Shown here in pieces: positions 18,702 through 28,603 of a stretch of 64,000 nt of DNA (position 1 is the stretch's first letter; each line of letters starts with the position of its first letter). Source of the stretch: Candidatus Martarchaeota archaeon (GTDB lineage: Archaea; Micrarchaeota; Micrarchaeia; Micrarchaeales; Micrarchaeaceae); assembly GCA_023473425.1 (NCBI GenBank), contig JAMCYG010000021.1:16839-80838 (forward strand), read 5' to 3'. A model generated the notes under the pieces. It searched no databases, had not been told where the DNA came from, and was given only the letters and a program-made list of their open reading frames with translations. The position numbers and the translations under genes are program-made.

Positions 18702-19025
18702 CTAGCTTTCAGGAGCGCCGCTCATTAGCCCTGTAACCGTGCCGGACCTCTTCAACGTGAACATCGCCATTCCTATGCCGTTGACTTTTTTGATCATTGC
18801 AAGCGCCACAATGAGCTTGCTCATGCCCTCTACTGTGCCGCTTATTATGAATCTGCTGCTCCCTTCACTCCTCTCATATTTGGGATTTACTACATGATAA
18901 TCTATCTCGCCTATGCACCTGAGCAGTTCGTCCTGCAGCGCGCTTCCAAAGTCGCGCCCAGCATTCGCATTTATGCTCTTGGTGCACTCCACAAGCAGGT
19001 AATGCCTCTTCTCCTTAATCATCAT
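18702..19025 (-). CDS. rnp2: RNase P protein component 2 (Pop5)
   Basis: KEKRHYLLVEC...ALAMIKKVNGIGMAMFTLKRSGTV; next to Rpp30. Confidence 0.75.
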   Translation of the reverse strand: MMIKEKRHYLLVECTKSINANAGRDFGSALQDELLRCIGEIDYHVVNPKYERSEGSSRFIISGTVEGMSKLIVALAMIKKVNGIGMAMFTLKRSGTVTGLMSGAPES

Positions 19026-19551
19026 TGCCCACCAAATATCCGTTTATCTCGCTTATGCTGTAGCGCGCATACTGCTCGTCAGCACCTATAAGCTTGGCGA
19101 TCTCGATAATCTGTATCTTTGAGAGCATTTCATCGACTGAAGCGGCCATAGTCGCAAATGACACCCTTATCTTCCTCTTCTTCGCGAGCTTGAACAGCCG
19201 CGAAGCCCTGTAGAGCGCCTTGGTCCGCCTGGTGCCGTAGGAATTAGTTATGCTTTTCGTATCAATGCAGAGTATGCAGTCGTTCGCAGCAATCTCCTCC
19301 ATGAGCTTCCTGTCTATCTTGTAGCCGTCTATGTGCACGGCTGCCACGCCTTTCCTGACTAAGGCCGACAGCTTTCCTTCATCGGATCCAAAGGCGATTG
19401 CTTTGCCAATACTCTCCTTTATCACATGCTGCGCATTAGCGTCGATTATGCCTATATCCGAGCCGGCACGACCTACGCTTGTGAAGCCTAGCTTGGCTGT
19501 GAGATCTTTGCTCACATCGCACGAGTTAAGGACTATGTCATAGAAGTGCAA
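19015..19551 (-). CDS. rnp3: RNase P protein component 3 (Rpp30)
   Basis: FYDIVLN..., IDTKSITNSYGTRRTKALYRASRLFKLAKKRKIRVSFATMA; PHP-like fold. Confidence 0.85.
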   Translation of the reverse strand: MHFYDIVLNSCDVSKDLTAKLGFTSVGRAGSDIGIIDANAQHVIKESIGKAIAFGSDEGKLSALVRKGVAAVHIDGYKIDRKLMEEIAANDCILCIDTKSITNSYGTRRTKALYRASRLFKLAKKRKIRVSFATMAASVDEMLSKIQIIEIAKLIGADEQYARYSISEINGYLVGNDD

Positions 19552-19592
19552 TTATACACCTTGTGCAGCGCTACCTCTGAATGCGGCCTGTG

Positions 19593-20840
19593 CTACGCCT
19601 CTTCCCCCTCCACTTGCCCGTCGGCGTCGGATGAATGCTCTGCATTGCCGGTGCTAACGCCGAACAGCTCCCTATCCAAGGCATTCTTAGTCTTCTCGGG
19701 AGGGTATCTAAGCTTTATGAGCTTTGTATGGCCGCGTATGCCTGTGCTCGAATCGAACGAGTCTATTATACCCTGCATGACAAGTTCTGAGAGATACTTT
19801 CTGTACCATCTCTCGCTCTTCGGGCTCTTGTGCAGGCCAGCGGATATGCCTTTGTATCTGTTGTATATCTCACCGCTGAATATGTACGTGTCCACTCCAT
19901 CGACCAGCTTTTTGTAGGTGCCACCGCTCTGCGTCAGTTGTGCTATAGCGTATAGCACAAGCTTCTGGTGCTCCGGCAGCGTAGCTATTACATCGTATAC
20001 TATGTCGCTCTCGGACAGCTTTATTGCATCCTCCGCTTCCTTCTGGGTTATCTTGGTGAGCCCTCTCTCCTCCGCCATCTCCCCCGATCTTGTAAGTATC
20101 TTGAGCGAGAAGCGCGCGTCACCTCCCTCCTTGTAAGCCTTTGATGCTATTATGTGCAGCAGGTCATCAGATATGACATTCTCCTTGAAGCCCTTCATGA
20201 CCCTATCTTTTAGTATCATGTATATCTCGTCAGCATTGTACGGTGGGAAGACGAGCTCGGTTTCGTAGAGTGCTGAAAGGCTTCGTGGGTCAAGTTCCTC
20301 CTTGAATGACACTCTGTTTGATATCCCAATTATCGTCACGCCACCTGCTCTTATATCCGCATTCATCCTGGTTAGCGTGTATACGAGGTCATCCAGGTCC
20401 CTGACTACGTCTATCTCATCGAGCACAATAACCAGTATCTTATTGTCTTCTTCGACCCAGCTGGCTATCCTTTCATATAAGTCAACAGCCCCATAACCTC
20501 TCCTCGAATAAGTGGGGAGGTGGTCAGATATCACCTTGCTTAATACTCTGAACCTGGAATTGTATATCCTACAGTTCACGTATGATATCTTTGCCTTGCC
20601 GTTCGGTATCTCACTTACCTCTTTGAGCACATACTGTGCGCAAGAGGTCTTACCCGTGCCGGTCTTGCCGTATATAAATAGATTCCTGCCCCTCTCACCC
20701 TTGAGCGCCGGGGCTATTGCACGCTCGATGTTGTTTATCTCTTTCTCCCTGTACCTGAGCTTCTTAGGTATGTAGTGTGGCGAAAGGACTTCGCGATCGG
20801 CGAATATTGCAGACTCCCCAAGCATGTCTGTAAGTTGCAT
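19593..20840 (-). CDS. cdc6: Orc1/Cdc6 replication initiator
   Basis: LFIYGKTGTGKTS Walker A, VIVLDEIDVV Walker B, C-terminal winged helix. Confidence 0.95.
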   Translation of the reverse strand: MQLTDMLGESAIFADREVLSPHYIPKKLRYREKEINNIERAIAPALKGERGRNLFIYGKTGTGKTSCAQYVLKEVSEIPNGKAKISYVNCRIYNSRFRVLSKVISDHLPTYSRRGYGAVDLYERIASWVEEDNKILVIVLDEIDVVRDLDDLVYTLTRMNADIRAGGVTIIGISNRVSFKEELDPRSLSALYETELVFPPYNADEIYMILKDRVMKGFKENVISDDLLHIIASKAYKEGGDARFSLKILTRSGEMAEERGLTKITQKEAEDAIKLSESDIVYDVIATLPEHQKLVLYAIAQLTQSGGTYKKLVDGVDTYIFSGEIYNRYKGISAGLHKSPKSERWYRKYLSELVMQGIIDSFDSSTGIRGHTKLIKLRYPPEKTKNALDRELFGVSTGNAEHSSDADGQVEGEEA

Positions 20841-20943
20841 ACCCCCAACTCTTGGAAACTTTAAACATTACCGGCTAACGAAGAGTAATATGCATCACAG
20901 CTATAAATTATTTACTAATCTGCGCATGCCGCTTATATGCGCA

Positions 20944-21261
20944 TCATATCATCTTCGCTGCCTTGAGCTTTCCGATGTCCATCTGGCTGTATCTCCACAT
21001 TATGTCGCCGCGCTCATCGCCTTCTACCACCCACGGCTTCACTATAACGACATCACCTTCCTTTATCCAGAACCTCCTCCTCAGCCTGCCTGGTATCGAG
21101 CATAACCTGTCCTTTCCGTCGGTGCAGCGCACAAGGAACCTGGCAGCGCCAGCTATCTTCGAAACAGTGCCAAGTACCTCTCCTTCTTTCGGCCTTTTGA
21201 GCCTCTGCGACTCATCGTTTTCCGGTGCGCCTCTCCTCTTATCAAAATTGCTCTTCCTTAT
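20944..21261 (-). CDS. eif1a: Translation initiation factor aIF1A with apparent ATA start
   Basis: Hand translation (I/M)RKSNFDKRRGAPENDESQRLKRPKEGEVLGTVSKIAGAARFLVRCTDGKDRLCSIPGRLRRRFWIKEGDVVIVKPW...; no ATG/GTG/TTG between the upstream in-frame stop and the conserved EGEVLGTV; AGGTG-N5-ATA. Confidence 0.85.
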   Translation of the reverse strand: MRKSNFDKRRGAPENDESQRLKRPKEGEVLGTVSKIAGAARFLVRCTDGKDRLCSIPGRLRRRFWIKEGDVVIVKPWVVEGDERGDIMWRYSQMDIGKLKAAKMI

Positions 21262-21284
21262 CGAAACACCTGGTCAACATCACA

Positions 21285-21707
21285 TCAGTAGCTCTTTACT
21301 CCATATCGCGCACCGCACGCTTCGCATACCAGCTGCAACATGCCTCTGCCTCCAGATTCCAAATGCGTGTCTGGTTTGTGGCATTCCCTGCATATCACGT
21401 ACGTTTCAAAATATGTGTGCATGCGCTTGTTTAGCTCATCGTTCTGGAACTTCCCGTTTATTATCAGCCTCTGGTCCTCGAAGCTGGTGGGCACAGCAAG
21501 CTCCTTGCTAAGGAATTTACCTATCTCCTGTGGCGTCCTTCTCGCCCTATCCGCTATGACCCCTATATTCCTTATTATCGTCTTCGTGCCCTGTATAATA
21601 GATTCCACATCAGGTATTTTGAAGTCTATAGACTCGGCACTCAGATGAGGCATGCGTTCGAATGCCCTGTCAAGAAGTTTTAAATAATCATCATTCTCTT
21701 CGCTCAA
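21285..21707 (-). CDS. eif2b: Translation initiation factor aIF2 beta subunit
   Basis: LSKELAVPTSFEDQRLIINGKF..; CRECHKPDTHLESGGRGMLQLVCEACGA zinc ribbon. Confidence 0.95.
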   Translation of the reverse strand: MSEENDDYLKLLDRAFERMPHLSAESIDFKIPDVESIIQGTKTIIRNIGVIADRARRTPQEIGKFLSKELAVPTSFEDQRLIINGKFQNDELNKRMHTYFETYVICRECHKPDTHLESGGRGMLQLVCEACGARYGVKSY

Positions 21708-21835
21708 CGCTACACCTTGCTTTTTATGATAGTAATACTATTCATTGTAGCATATAATATTAATGCTTGCGCACACGCTCCTAATGAAACCTATTTAAAC
21801 CAGAGACTGCTTTTATTATATGTGGCAGATAGGCG

Positions 21836-22102
21836 GGAAGCTAAGGGTTTTCCGTACCGCAAATCCCTTCGGGCGGGCCAATGCTGGCTGAGTGCCATGC
21901 CGTGCCTGCGGGCTTGCATGGAAATGCTGACGCCCTGCCTCTGATGATAGTGTGACATGTGAATCGGGCCAGGCCGGAAGGAGCAACCTTAAGCGTGTCG
22001 TCGCTATGCTTCCGAGATACAGGGCCGAGTGGAAATGCAAACAACCCTCTTCCAGGGCATGGTGCAAGGCGGCTTCTGCCACACCTCGTGTTCTGGCATA
22101 AG
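21836..22102 (+). ncRNA. Signal recognition particle (7S) RNA
   Basis: S-domain helix 8 signature GTGAATCGGGCCAGGCCGGAAGGAGCAACCTTAAGC near 21958-21995; TTATTATA promoter about 20-25 nt upstream; ends approximate. Confidence 0.85.
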
Positions 22103-22152
22103 TGCACGGAACGTTAATATATATTACATCGGTAAATGAAATGCTGTTATGT

Positions 22153-22251
22153 GCTGGGATCGCCTAGTGGAACCATAAGGCACTAAAGGGCGGCAGCCTG
22201 CTAAGCTGTTTGGCCGTTTGGCCTACGCGGGTTCGATTCCCGCTCCCAGCG
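22153..22251 (+). tRNA. tRNA-Ser(GCT), expanded D-loop
   Basis: Acceptor GCTGGGA/TCCCAGC, anticodon loop CTGCTAA, type II variable arm GGCC-GTTT-GGCC, T arm GCGGG-TTCGATT-CCCGC. Confidence 0.92.
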
Positions 22252-22289
22252 TATCCTTATCGCGTGGAGCCGGCGCTATCGGATTCCGG

Positions 22290-23573
22290 TCAGATGCCCG
22301 CAGCTGCCCCCATGCGCTGGCTCTCGATAAACGACGACATGGCGTTCAGCATCTCGCCGTACGACCACGCGAGCCACTCTATCGAGCCGTCGGCCTTGAC
22401 CTCTTCTGGAGTCTCGACATTGACCATGTCCTGCTCCGGCAACTCTTTTGCGAACTTGCTAGCCACGTAATCGATAATCCTCGTGCCTTTCTCCGTCTGG
22501 CCTTTCGATATCGCATAGTCAGCATACCTGAGGCCGAGGAGCAGCCACCTGCCACCACCGCGGTACGAATCGTGCTTGTATCTCACGGGCAGCACGTTGC
22601 CCGCGAACAGGTCTTCCTCTATTTTCCTTATTGTTTCTTCTTCTATTTTTGGGTCGCTGAGCGCCTTGCCTATGCCGAACTGCGAGAACAAGTAAATCTC
22701 AGAGCCGTCTACCCCAAAGTTAGTATCCGGCGAATCGGAAAACGGCTGCCTCTGGCTGTAAATTACACTGTCATGCACGAACATCTGTTTCAGGAAGGCA
22801 AGCCCGCCTCCGTCAAGCATGCTTTCGTCGATCCGCCAGCCTTTGCCCCTGAGCATCGTCTCCGGTCGCGTGTTCAGCGAATCGGAAATTTTCTTTATTG
22901 CTGCATATATCGCGCCGACGTCATATGCATGCAGCATCGTGCTCCTCTCTTCCCATGCGTCGGAGCATTCTGTCTTGATTATCTTTACCAGATACGCGAG
23001 CAGCACTTCCTTGTTTTCGTCAAGGAACGCAGACGTGTCTTGATATCCCTTAACGTTCATTTCATCGTAGAGGGAGCACACCAGCAACGGCACGGAGTCG
23101 TGCTGCAGCAGCCAGCTATGTGTTGCAGTTTCCTGCGCGCTGTCGTACTCGTGCAGGTTGCCATCCGCGGCAATCCTTGCAGGAACGTGATTGCTCAGCC
23201 TGAAGAACTCCCCATGGTTGGATAGATCGGTATTCAGCGCGTTGCGTATGCTCTTCATCCTCTTCTCGACAACGCCCATGTTGAATGAATTTATCCTGTG
23301 AGCCGCGTCTATCATCCGCTCCGCGAGTTCCTCATTGTCCTCGGCTATTATCCTGGATGATCTGAGGAGCGACATAGCAACGAAAGAGGAGTCCCTGAAC
23401 CAGTGCATGCTGTACCAGTCGAAGGTCTTTGAGGCCTTCATGAAGCCGCTTTCGGAAACCTGGGAGATAAGGTATTCAGCATAATGCTGCATTTCCTTCC
23501 TGTAAGAAAGAGCGAGCGTGGTGCTATCCGCAAGTGCGGCAGTGTCCGAAGACAGCGTCCGGCTCGCGAGCAT
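22290..23573 (-). CDS. Glucoamylase-like (GH15-type) glycoside hydrolase
   Basis: FDWYSMHWFRDSSFVAMSLL, DAWEERSTMLHAYDVGAIYAAI; six-hairpin glycosidase look. Confidence 0.8.
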   Translation of the reverse strand: MLASRTLSSDTAALADSTTLALSYRKEMQHYAEYLISQVSESGFMKASKTFDWYSMHWFRDSSFVAMSLLRSSRIIAEDNEELAERMIDAAHRINSFNMGVVEKRMKSIRNALNTDLSNHGEFFRLSNHVPARIAADGNLHEYDSAQETATHSWLLQHDSVPLLVCSLYDEMNVKGYQDTSAFLDENKEVLLAYLVKIIKTECSDAWEERSTMLHAYDVGAIYAAIKKISDSLNTRPETMLRGKGWRIDESMLDGGGLAFLKQMFVHDSVIYSQRQPFSDSPDTNFGVDGSEIYLFSQFGIGKALSDPKIEEETIRKIEEDLFAGNVLPVRYKHDSYRGGGRWLLLGLRYADYAISKGQTEKGTRIIDYVASKFAKELPEQDMVNVETPEEVKADGSIEWLAWSYGEMLNAMSSFIESQRMGAAAGI

Positions 23574-23714
23574 CCTTCCACCGACCGAGGTCAGATAGGT
23601 TAGTGATGAGAAAAGGAATAAATACCTTCAGCAAAGGGATTTACGATTGCAGTAAAAGCAGGATACGAAAAAAGGAAAGAAAAAGAGAAAAAGAAAAAGG
23701 AAACTGGAACCAAG

Positions 23715-24980
23715 TCAATACCAGCCTCTCGTTTTCATGGCGCTAGCAACCCTCCCAACAGCTATTATATATGCCGCGGTCCTGGGAGTTACCTTCTTGC
23801 CTTTTCCATCATACTCCTTCTTGGTTGCCATCATGTCAGCATACGACTTAGTTATTATCTTGTCGAGTTTGCTGTATACCTCATCTGCGGTCCAGTAGTA
23901 GTGCTGTGTGTTCTGCACCCACTCGAAGTACGAGCCTATAACTCCGCCAGAGTTGACTAGGAAGTCCGGCGCATCGAAGATACCGCGTTCATGCAGTATC
24001 CTGTCTGCTTCAGGGGTCACAGGGCCATTGGCAAGCTCGAGGACGAGTTTAGCCTTTATCTTGTCTGCGTTCGCTCCTGTGATCTGGTTCTCTATTGCAG
24101 CTGGTATCAATATATCTACATCTGATTCGAGGAGCTGCTCGTTGGTCAACTTCTGGCCGCCTTCATAGCCAGATACGCTGCCTGTTTCTTCTTTCGCCTT
24201 TTCGAGCTTTGCGAGATCAAGCCCTGCAGGGTCATATACTGCGCCAGTTGAGTCGCTTATTGCGACAACGTTGGAGCCGAACAGCTGCTTTGAAAGTGTG
24301 TATGCAAACTTACCTGCATTACCAAATCCCTGCACTGCTATCTTGGCTTTCTTGAGATCTATGCCAAGGTTCTTTGCTGCTTCGCGCATTACGTACATAC
24401 CTCCCATTGCAGTGGAATCGTTCCTGCCTTCGGATCCCCAGACATCGAGCGGCTTGCCAGTTATGACATCGAACGCGCCATGTCTGACTATGTTGCTGTA
24501 CTCATCCATCATCCATGCCATTATCTGTGGGGTGGTGTATACATCAGGCGCAGGCACATCAATTTCTGGCCCGATGTATTTTCCTATTGCCCTTATGTAA
24601 CCGCGCGACAGCGCCTCTAACTCTGTGTCATTCATCTGTTTCGTGTCGCAGATTATTCCGCCCTTGGCTCCTCCGAACGGGATGTTGGCCAATGCTGTCT
24701 TCCAGGTCATCCATGCGGCAAGCGCCTTAACCGTATCAAGGTTCTCTGCTGGATGGAACCTTATTCCACCCTTCGAAGGACCCCTAGCATCGTTGTATTG
24801 CACCCTAAAGCCTTGGAAAACCTTTGCCTTTCCATCGCGCATCTTAACAGGAATGTTGACTACGAGTGTTCTCATAGGTTCCCTAAGCATCTGGTGTGCT
24901 TCCTCTTCTAGCTCCATGACTTTCGCAGCTTCATCTAGCTGCTGCTGTGCAATCTTGAATGGGTTTAGCTCTTCAGCCAT
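23715..24980 (-). CDS. gdhA: Glutamate dehydrogenase (Glu/Leu/Phe/Val family)
   Basis: [42 protein letters not shown]. Confidence 0.96.
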   Translation of the reverse strand: MAEELNPFKIAQQQLDEAAKVMELEEEAHQMLREPMRTLVVNIPVKMRDGKAKVFQGFRVQYNDARGPSKGGIRFHPAENLDTVKALAAWMTWKTALANIPFGGAKGGIICDTKQMNDTELEALSRGYIRAIGKYIGPEIDVPAPDVYTTPQIMAWMMDEYSNIVRHGAFDVITGKPLDVWGSEGRNDSTAMGGMYVMREAAKNLGIDLKKAKIAVQGFGNAGKFAYTLSKQLFGSNVVAISDSTGAVYDPAGLDLAKLEKAKEETGSVSGYEGGQKLTNEQLLESDVDILIPAAIENQITGANADKIKAKLVLELANGPVTPEADRILHERGIFDAPDFLVNSGGVIGSYFEWVQNTQHYYWTADEVYSKLDKIITKSYADMMATKKEYDGKGKKVTPRTAAYIIAVGRVASAMKTRGWY

Positions 24981-25219
24981 TTTATCACTCTAATATAGCT
25001 CTCAACATCTTTTAATAAAATATCAAGATAAAAAATTACTTCACTACAAAACCTCATTACAAAATATATACCATATTCGCGCAGCCTATTGCGTTGCTGA
25101 TACCTATATTCATCACACCATACTATCGCATGAAATGCATCGCCGATAGCCGGAAAATGGCGAGAGTGCAGCATAAGATTTAAATAATATACTTTGATAT
25201 AGTTTCATAAGGTGGAGTT

Positions 25220-25690
25220 ATGATGAACTCTAAAATGACCGGTAAAAGAGCGCAAAGCGCTATGGAATACCTCATGACATATGGTTGGGCCATATTGATC
25301 ATCGCGGTTGTCCTCGGAGCACTGTATGTGCTTGGAGTGTTCAGCGGCACAACGTTCCTCGGAACATCATGCGTAGCTGGTGCTGGATATCAGTGCACGA
25401 ATCTGCTGCTTCACAACAATGCCCTGACATTCACGTTTGGCCAGGCCACTGGCAATACATGGGGCAATGTCATACTATATGCAGTGCCGAGCGGTTCAAC
25501 TTTCAGCACGTCTGATGCCAACACTGTAACAACTGCTACACTAGTCTCTGGGGGTACGATGTCTGCTAACATACCTGAAACCGTTACTACTGGTAGCAGT
25601 TGGTCTGGCTACATATATGCAGTATACTCTCAGGGATCCGTTTCGGGCCTAGAAGCTCAGGTAGCAACAGTGACGGCGAAGGCAACATAA
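25220..25690 (+). CDS. Class III signal peptide pilin-like protein
   Basis: KRAQSAMEYLMTYGWAILIIAVVLGALY (archaeal QSAMEYLMTYGWAIL N-terminus), Thr/Ser-rich body. Confidence 0.85.
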   Translation: MMNSKMTGKRAQSAMEYLMTYGWAILIIAVVLGALYVLGVFSGTTFLGTSCVAGAGYQCTNLLLHNNALTFTFGQATGNTWGNVILYAVPSGSTFSTSDANTVTTATLVSGGTMSANIPETVTTGSSWSGYIYAVYSQGSVSGLEAQVATVTAKAT

Positions 25691-25806
25691 CCGTTGCCTT
25701 CCTTTCTTTTCCTTTCTTTTTGAATTCTTTTTAATTCTCATACTTAGCGCACAAGCCAGGCATTCTAATATGTAAAACTAGTTTGAGCTGTGCCTTTCAG
25801 CCAGAA

Positions 25807-26733
25807 TCAGTATCCGGGAACTTCCTTCAGCTCTCCCTTCATCCTTATCACTTCCATCAATTCGTTCGCGCTGAGCAGTGGCGCCGCAGTCCTGTCTATA
25901 TCATCTATCGCTATTCTGGGGCATGCGGTGTTTACGAATGCGTCGAACTCCCTCATGTTGTTTAGGGACTCGAAATCAAAAGTATTACTGACAAGTATCT
26001 GCGCGTCGAGGCCTGCATCCTCAATCTTCCTTTTCAGCACCTTTCCTAGAGCCATATTGTGCTGGCCGTTCTTGGTGCTCACAAGTATGCCGAAGCGCCT
26101 AGATTTGAGGGCCGCAAGCACTTTGCCTCTGCTCCTCTTTGCATGCTTTTCCCTGTAAGAGTCCATGCTCTCTATTTTACTGTTGAACGGGTCAATTGCA
26201 AAAAACGGCTTGGTCGTTGCGAGCGCGGCTCCAAGCGGATGGAATATGCCCCCGCCAAAATACACGAACGCATCTACGTCTCTATCTATCGATGCGGCGC
26301 TGCCTATGTCGCAGCCCAATATCTGCCCTGGTTTCTTCGCGAATCCGTACGGCTTTCCTATCACTACCTTCTTGCCATTCTTCTCGAAGAATTCCTTGAT
26401 CTCTGACAGCTGGTGCACCTGCTGTATGGTCACGACTATACCTATGGTGCCGAAGTCCTTGAGCTGTGGCAGCGCCTTTTCAAGCATATTCATCGGCGCA
26501 TCTATGCTGTACTCCACGTATTCTACGTTGAATTCAACCTTGTTGAACTCTGCATGCCCGAAATGTATTATCTTGTCAGCGCATATGTTCTTTGCCTCGT
26601 CGATTGCCAAGTCGCAAGCACCGTAGGTCGGCGAGGCGGATATGAATACCTCATTTCCTTCACTCTCCAGCTCCTTGGCATGCCTGAGTGCTTCCTGTTT
26701 CAGCCCTTCAGGGAACTGAAGTAATATACGCAT
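25807..26733 (-). CDS. dph2: Diphthamide biosynthesis enzyme Dph2
   Basis: RILLQFPEGLKQEA...SASPTYGACDLAIDEA...IIHFGHAEF...GCDIGSA; NTACPRIAIDD. Confidence 0.92.
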   Translation of the reverse strand: MRILLQFPEGLKQEALRHAKELESEGNEVFISASPTYGACDLAIDEAKNICADKIIHFGHAEFNKVEFNVEYVEYSIDAPMNMLEKALPQLKDFGTIGIVVTIQQVHQLSEIKEFFEKNGKKVVIGKPYGFAKKPGQILGCDIGSAASIDRDVDAFVYFGGGIFHPLGAALATTKPFFAIDPFNSKIESMDSYREKHAKRSRGKVLAALKSRRFGILVSTKNGQHNMALGKVLKRKIEDAGLDAQILVSNTFDFESLNNMREFDAFVNTACPRIAIDDIDRTAAPLLSANELMEVIRMKGELKEVPGY

Positions 26734-26814
26734 GCATAGCACCTACTGCCGGGACCACCGGCGTATTTAGAAAGCAGAATATAAATCAGAAGACAAAGCA
26801 GAAAACAATGGTAG

Positions 26815-27333
26815 TCAGATTACCCTTATCTTGCACTTGCCTGACAGCTTCGTCGAAGCTTTCCTTAGCGCTTCATGGGCTGCTGCCCTATTGGCGGATG
26901 TCGTCTTTACCAGCATTATCGGCTGGTCTTTCTTTATCCTCGCGGCTACAGCTATCGGCTTGCCGAAGGCCATACTCATGCCCCTCGAAGTTCTGTCCGC
27001 ACCTGCGAACCCTCCGAGTTTGTGCTCCCTTATGACATTATGCGGATATATGAGTACCCTGAGAAGATAGTTCTCCGGCAGCAGCGATGCAAGATACTTG
27101 TTAGCGGCCTCTCTTGCCGACTCTATGGAATTTGATCTAAGCTGCATGTATCTATCGGCATTGAGCGTCATTGACAGATCGAACGAACTTTTGTCTGTGC
27201 CTGTCTTGAACACCTGTATGTGGTTTCTTGGCATTGCTTTTATGTAATTCTTCCTCGGTTTCCTGAGAGAATATCTTGCCCATGCCTGTGAATTGGAATC
27301 CCTGAAGGTCCTTGCTGGTCTTAGTCTTGCCAT
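26815..27333 (-). CDS. rpl10e: Ribosomal protein L10e (uL16)
   Basis: MARLRPARTFR..., VLIYPHNVIREHKLGGFAGADRTSRGMSMAFGKPIAVAARIKKDQPI. Confidence 0.95.
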   Translation of the reverse strand: MARLRPARTFRDSNSQAWARYSLRKPRKNYIKAMPRNHIQVFKTGTDKSSFDLSMTLNADRYMQLRSNSIESAREAANKYLASLLPENYLLRVLIYPHNVIREHKLGGFAGADRTSRGMSMAFGKPIAVAARIKKDQPIMLVKTTSANRAAAHEALRKASTKLSGKCKIRVI

Positions 27334-27496
27334 TGTAAACACTCGAGCATTGTTTAAGCTTAGAACAGAAAAGTTCGGTTCAGCGCTTATACTTTTGGAC
27401 AAAAAACTATAAAAAGGCAGTTGTTCCGGCTGCGTTTTCATGTGCAATGTTTTAAATAAATGAATTGAGATAAATCTACAACAATAGGGTGGTATA

Positions 27497-28537
27497 ATGG
27501 ATATAATAGACGCTGCTGCGGCAAAGCAGGATGAGGATTACACGCTCTTCCACGCAAAGATAGGCGTCTGCGGCGTGGGCGGAGGCGGCAGCAACACAGT
27601 GCAGAGGCTCACCAGAATGAATATTCAGGGCGCAGCTCTTATCGCGGTTAATACAGAGCAGAGGCACCTCAGCGGCATAGACTCCTCAGTCAGGAAGATT
27701 CTGATAGGCGGGCCGCTCACTCGAGGCATGGGCGCAGGCGGATTTCCTGAGATGGGCGCCAAGGCTGCTGAGTATTCCAAGGATGAGCTGGAGGATGCCC
27801 TGAAAGACTTCAATCTTGTATTCATAACTGCTGGAATGGGCGGCGGAACAGGCACTGGCGCAGCTCCGGTTATAGCAAACATATGCAAGAAGAACGGTGC
27901 CATAGTGATAGGTATAGTTACAGTACCATTCTCACTTGAAAGGGTAAGGTTGAACGTGGCGAAGCGCGGCATAGAGGAGCTAAAGAAGAACGTCGATACT
28001 TTAGTTGTGATAGATAATCAGAAGCTGGTCGAAGTGTATAAGAACCTGGCACTGGATCAGGCGTTCAGGATCGCAGACGAGATAACCTCAAGGGCGGTGC
28101 GCGGCATAACAGAAACAATTACTACGAGTAGTCTGATAAACCTGGACTTTGCCGATGTCAGGAACCTGATGCATGGCGGCGGCTTGGCTATGATAAGTGT
28201 CGGCGAGGCGCATGGTGCGAACAGGGTAGAAGAGGTAGTGAAGAATGCGCTTGACAACAGGCTCCTGGATGTTGACTATGAGACTGCAACCAGCGTGCTA
28301 ATGCACATAACAGGAGGGGATAACCTCACTCTCGGCGAGGCGAACAGCATAGGCAATCTTCTTACTGAAAGATTGCCGAAGAATGCAAATGTCACATGGG
28401 GCGCAAGGTTGGATCCCACATATGGCGACAAGATAGAGCTAATCGCGATATTCATGGGAGTGACCGGCAGCTCGGTGCTCGGAAGCGCCAGCGATAACGA
28501 AAGCAAGGGAGACCTGCTGGGCATCGGCGAGCTGTGA
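27497..28537 (+). CDS. ftsZ: Cell division protein FtsZ (paralog 1)
   Basis: GVGGGGSNTVQRL; GMGGGTGTGAAPV tubulin signature; SLINLDFADVRNLM T7 loop. Confidence 0.96.
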   Translation: MDIIDAAAAKQDEDYTLFHAKIGVCGVGGGGSNTVQRLTRMNIQGAALIAVNTEQRHLSGIDSSVRKILIGGPLTRGMGAGGFPEMGAKAAEYSKDELEDALKDFNLVFITAGMGGGTGTGAAPVIANICKKNGAIVIGIVTVPFSLERVRLNVAKRGIEELKKNVDTLVVIDNQKLVEVYKNLALDQAFRIADEITSRAVRGITETITTSSLINLDFADVRNLMHGGGLAMISVGEAHGANRVEEVVKNALDNRLLDVDYETATSVLMHITGGDNLTLGEANSIGNLLTERLPKNANVTWGARLDPTYGDKIELIAIFMGVTGSSVLGSASDNESKGDLLGIGEL

Positions 28538-28603
28538 CCTATTTTTTCCTATTGTTGCATTGTTGCAGAGATAAGCTAAAATGGCGCATCCGCGCCATGC
28601 TCG

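Noticed and set aside
20841-20943. Replication origin (ORB-like) next to orc1/cdc6
   Set aside because: Only a weak CCCCC...TTGGAAAC resemblance, no repeated origin boxes or clear AT-rich unwinding element; needs GC-skew and motif search
21816-22107. Minus-strand ORFs over 21.8-22.1 kb
   Set aside because: Region is the SRP RNA gene on the plus strand
22218-23225. 335-aa plus-strand ORF overlapping the glycosidase
   Set aside because: Antisense shadow of the well-supported GH15-like gene; Arg/Cys/His-rich and no recognisable domain
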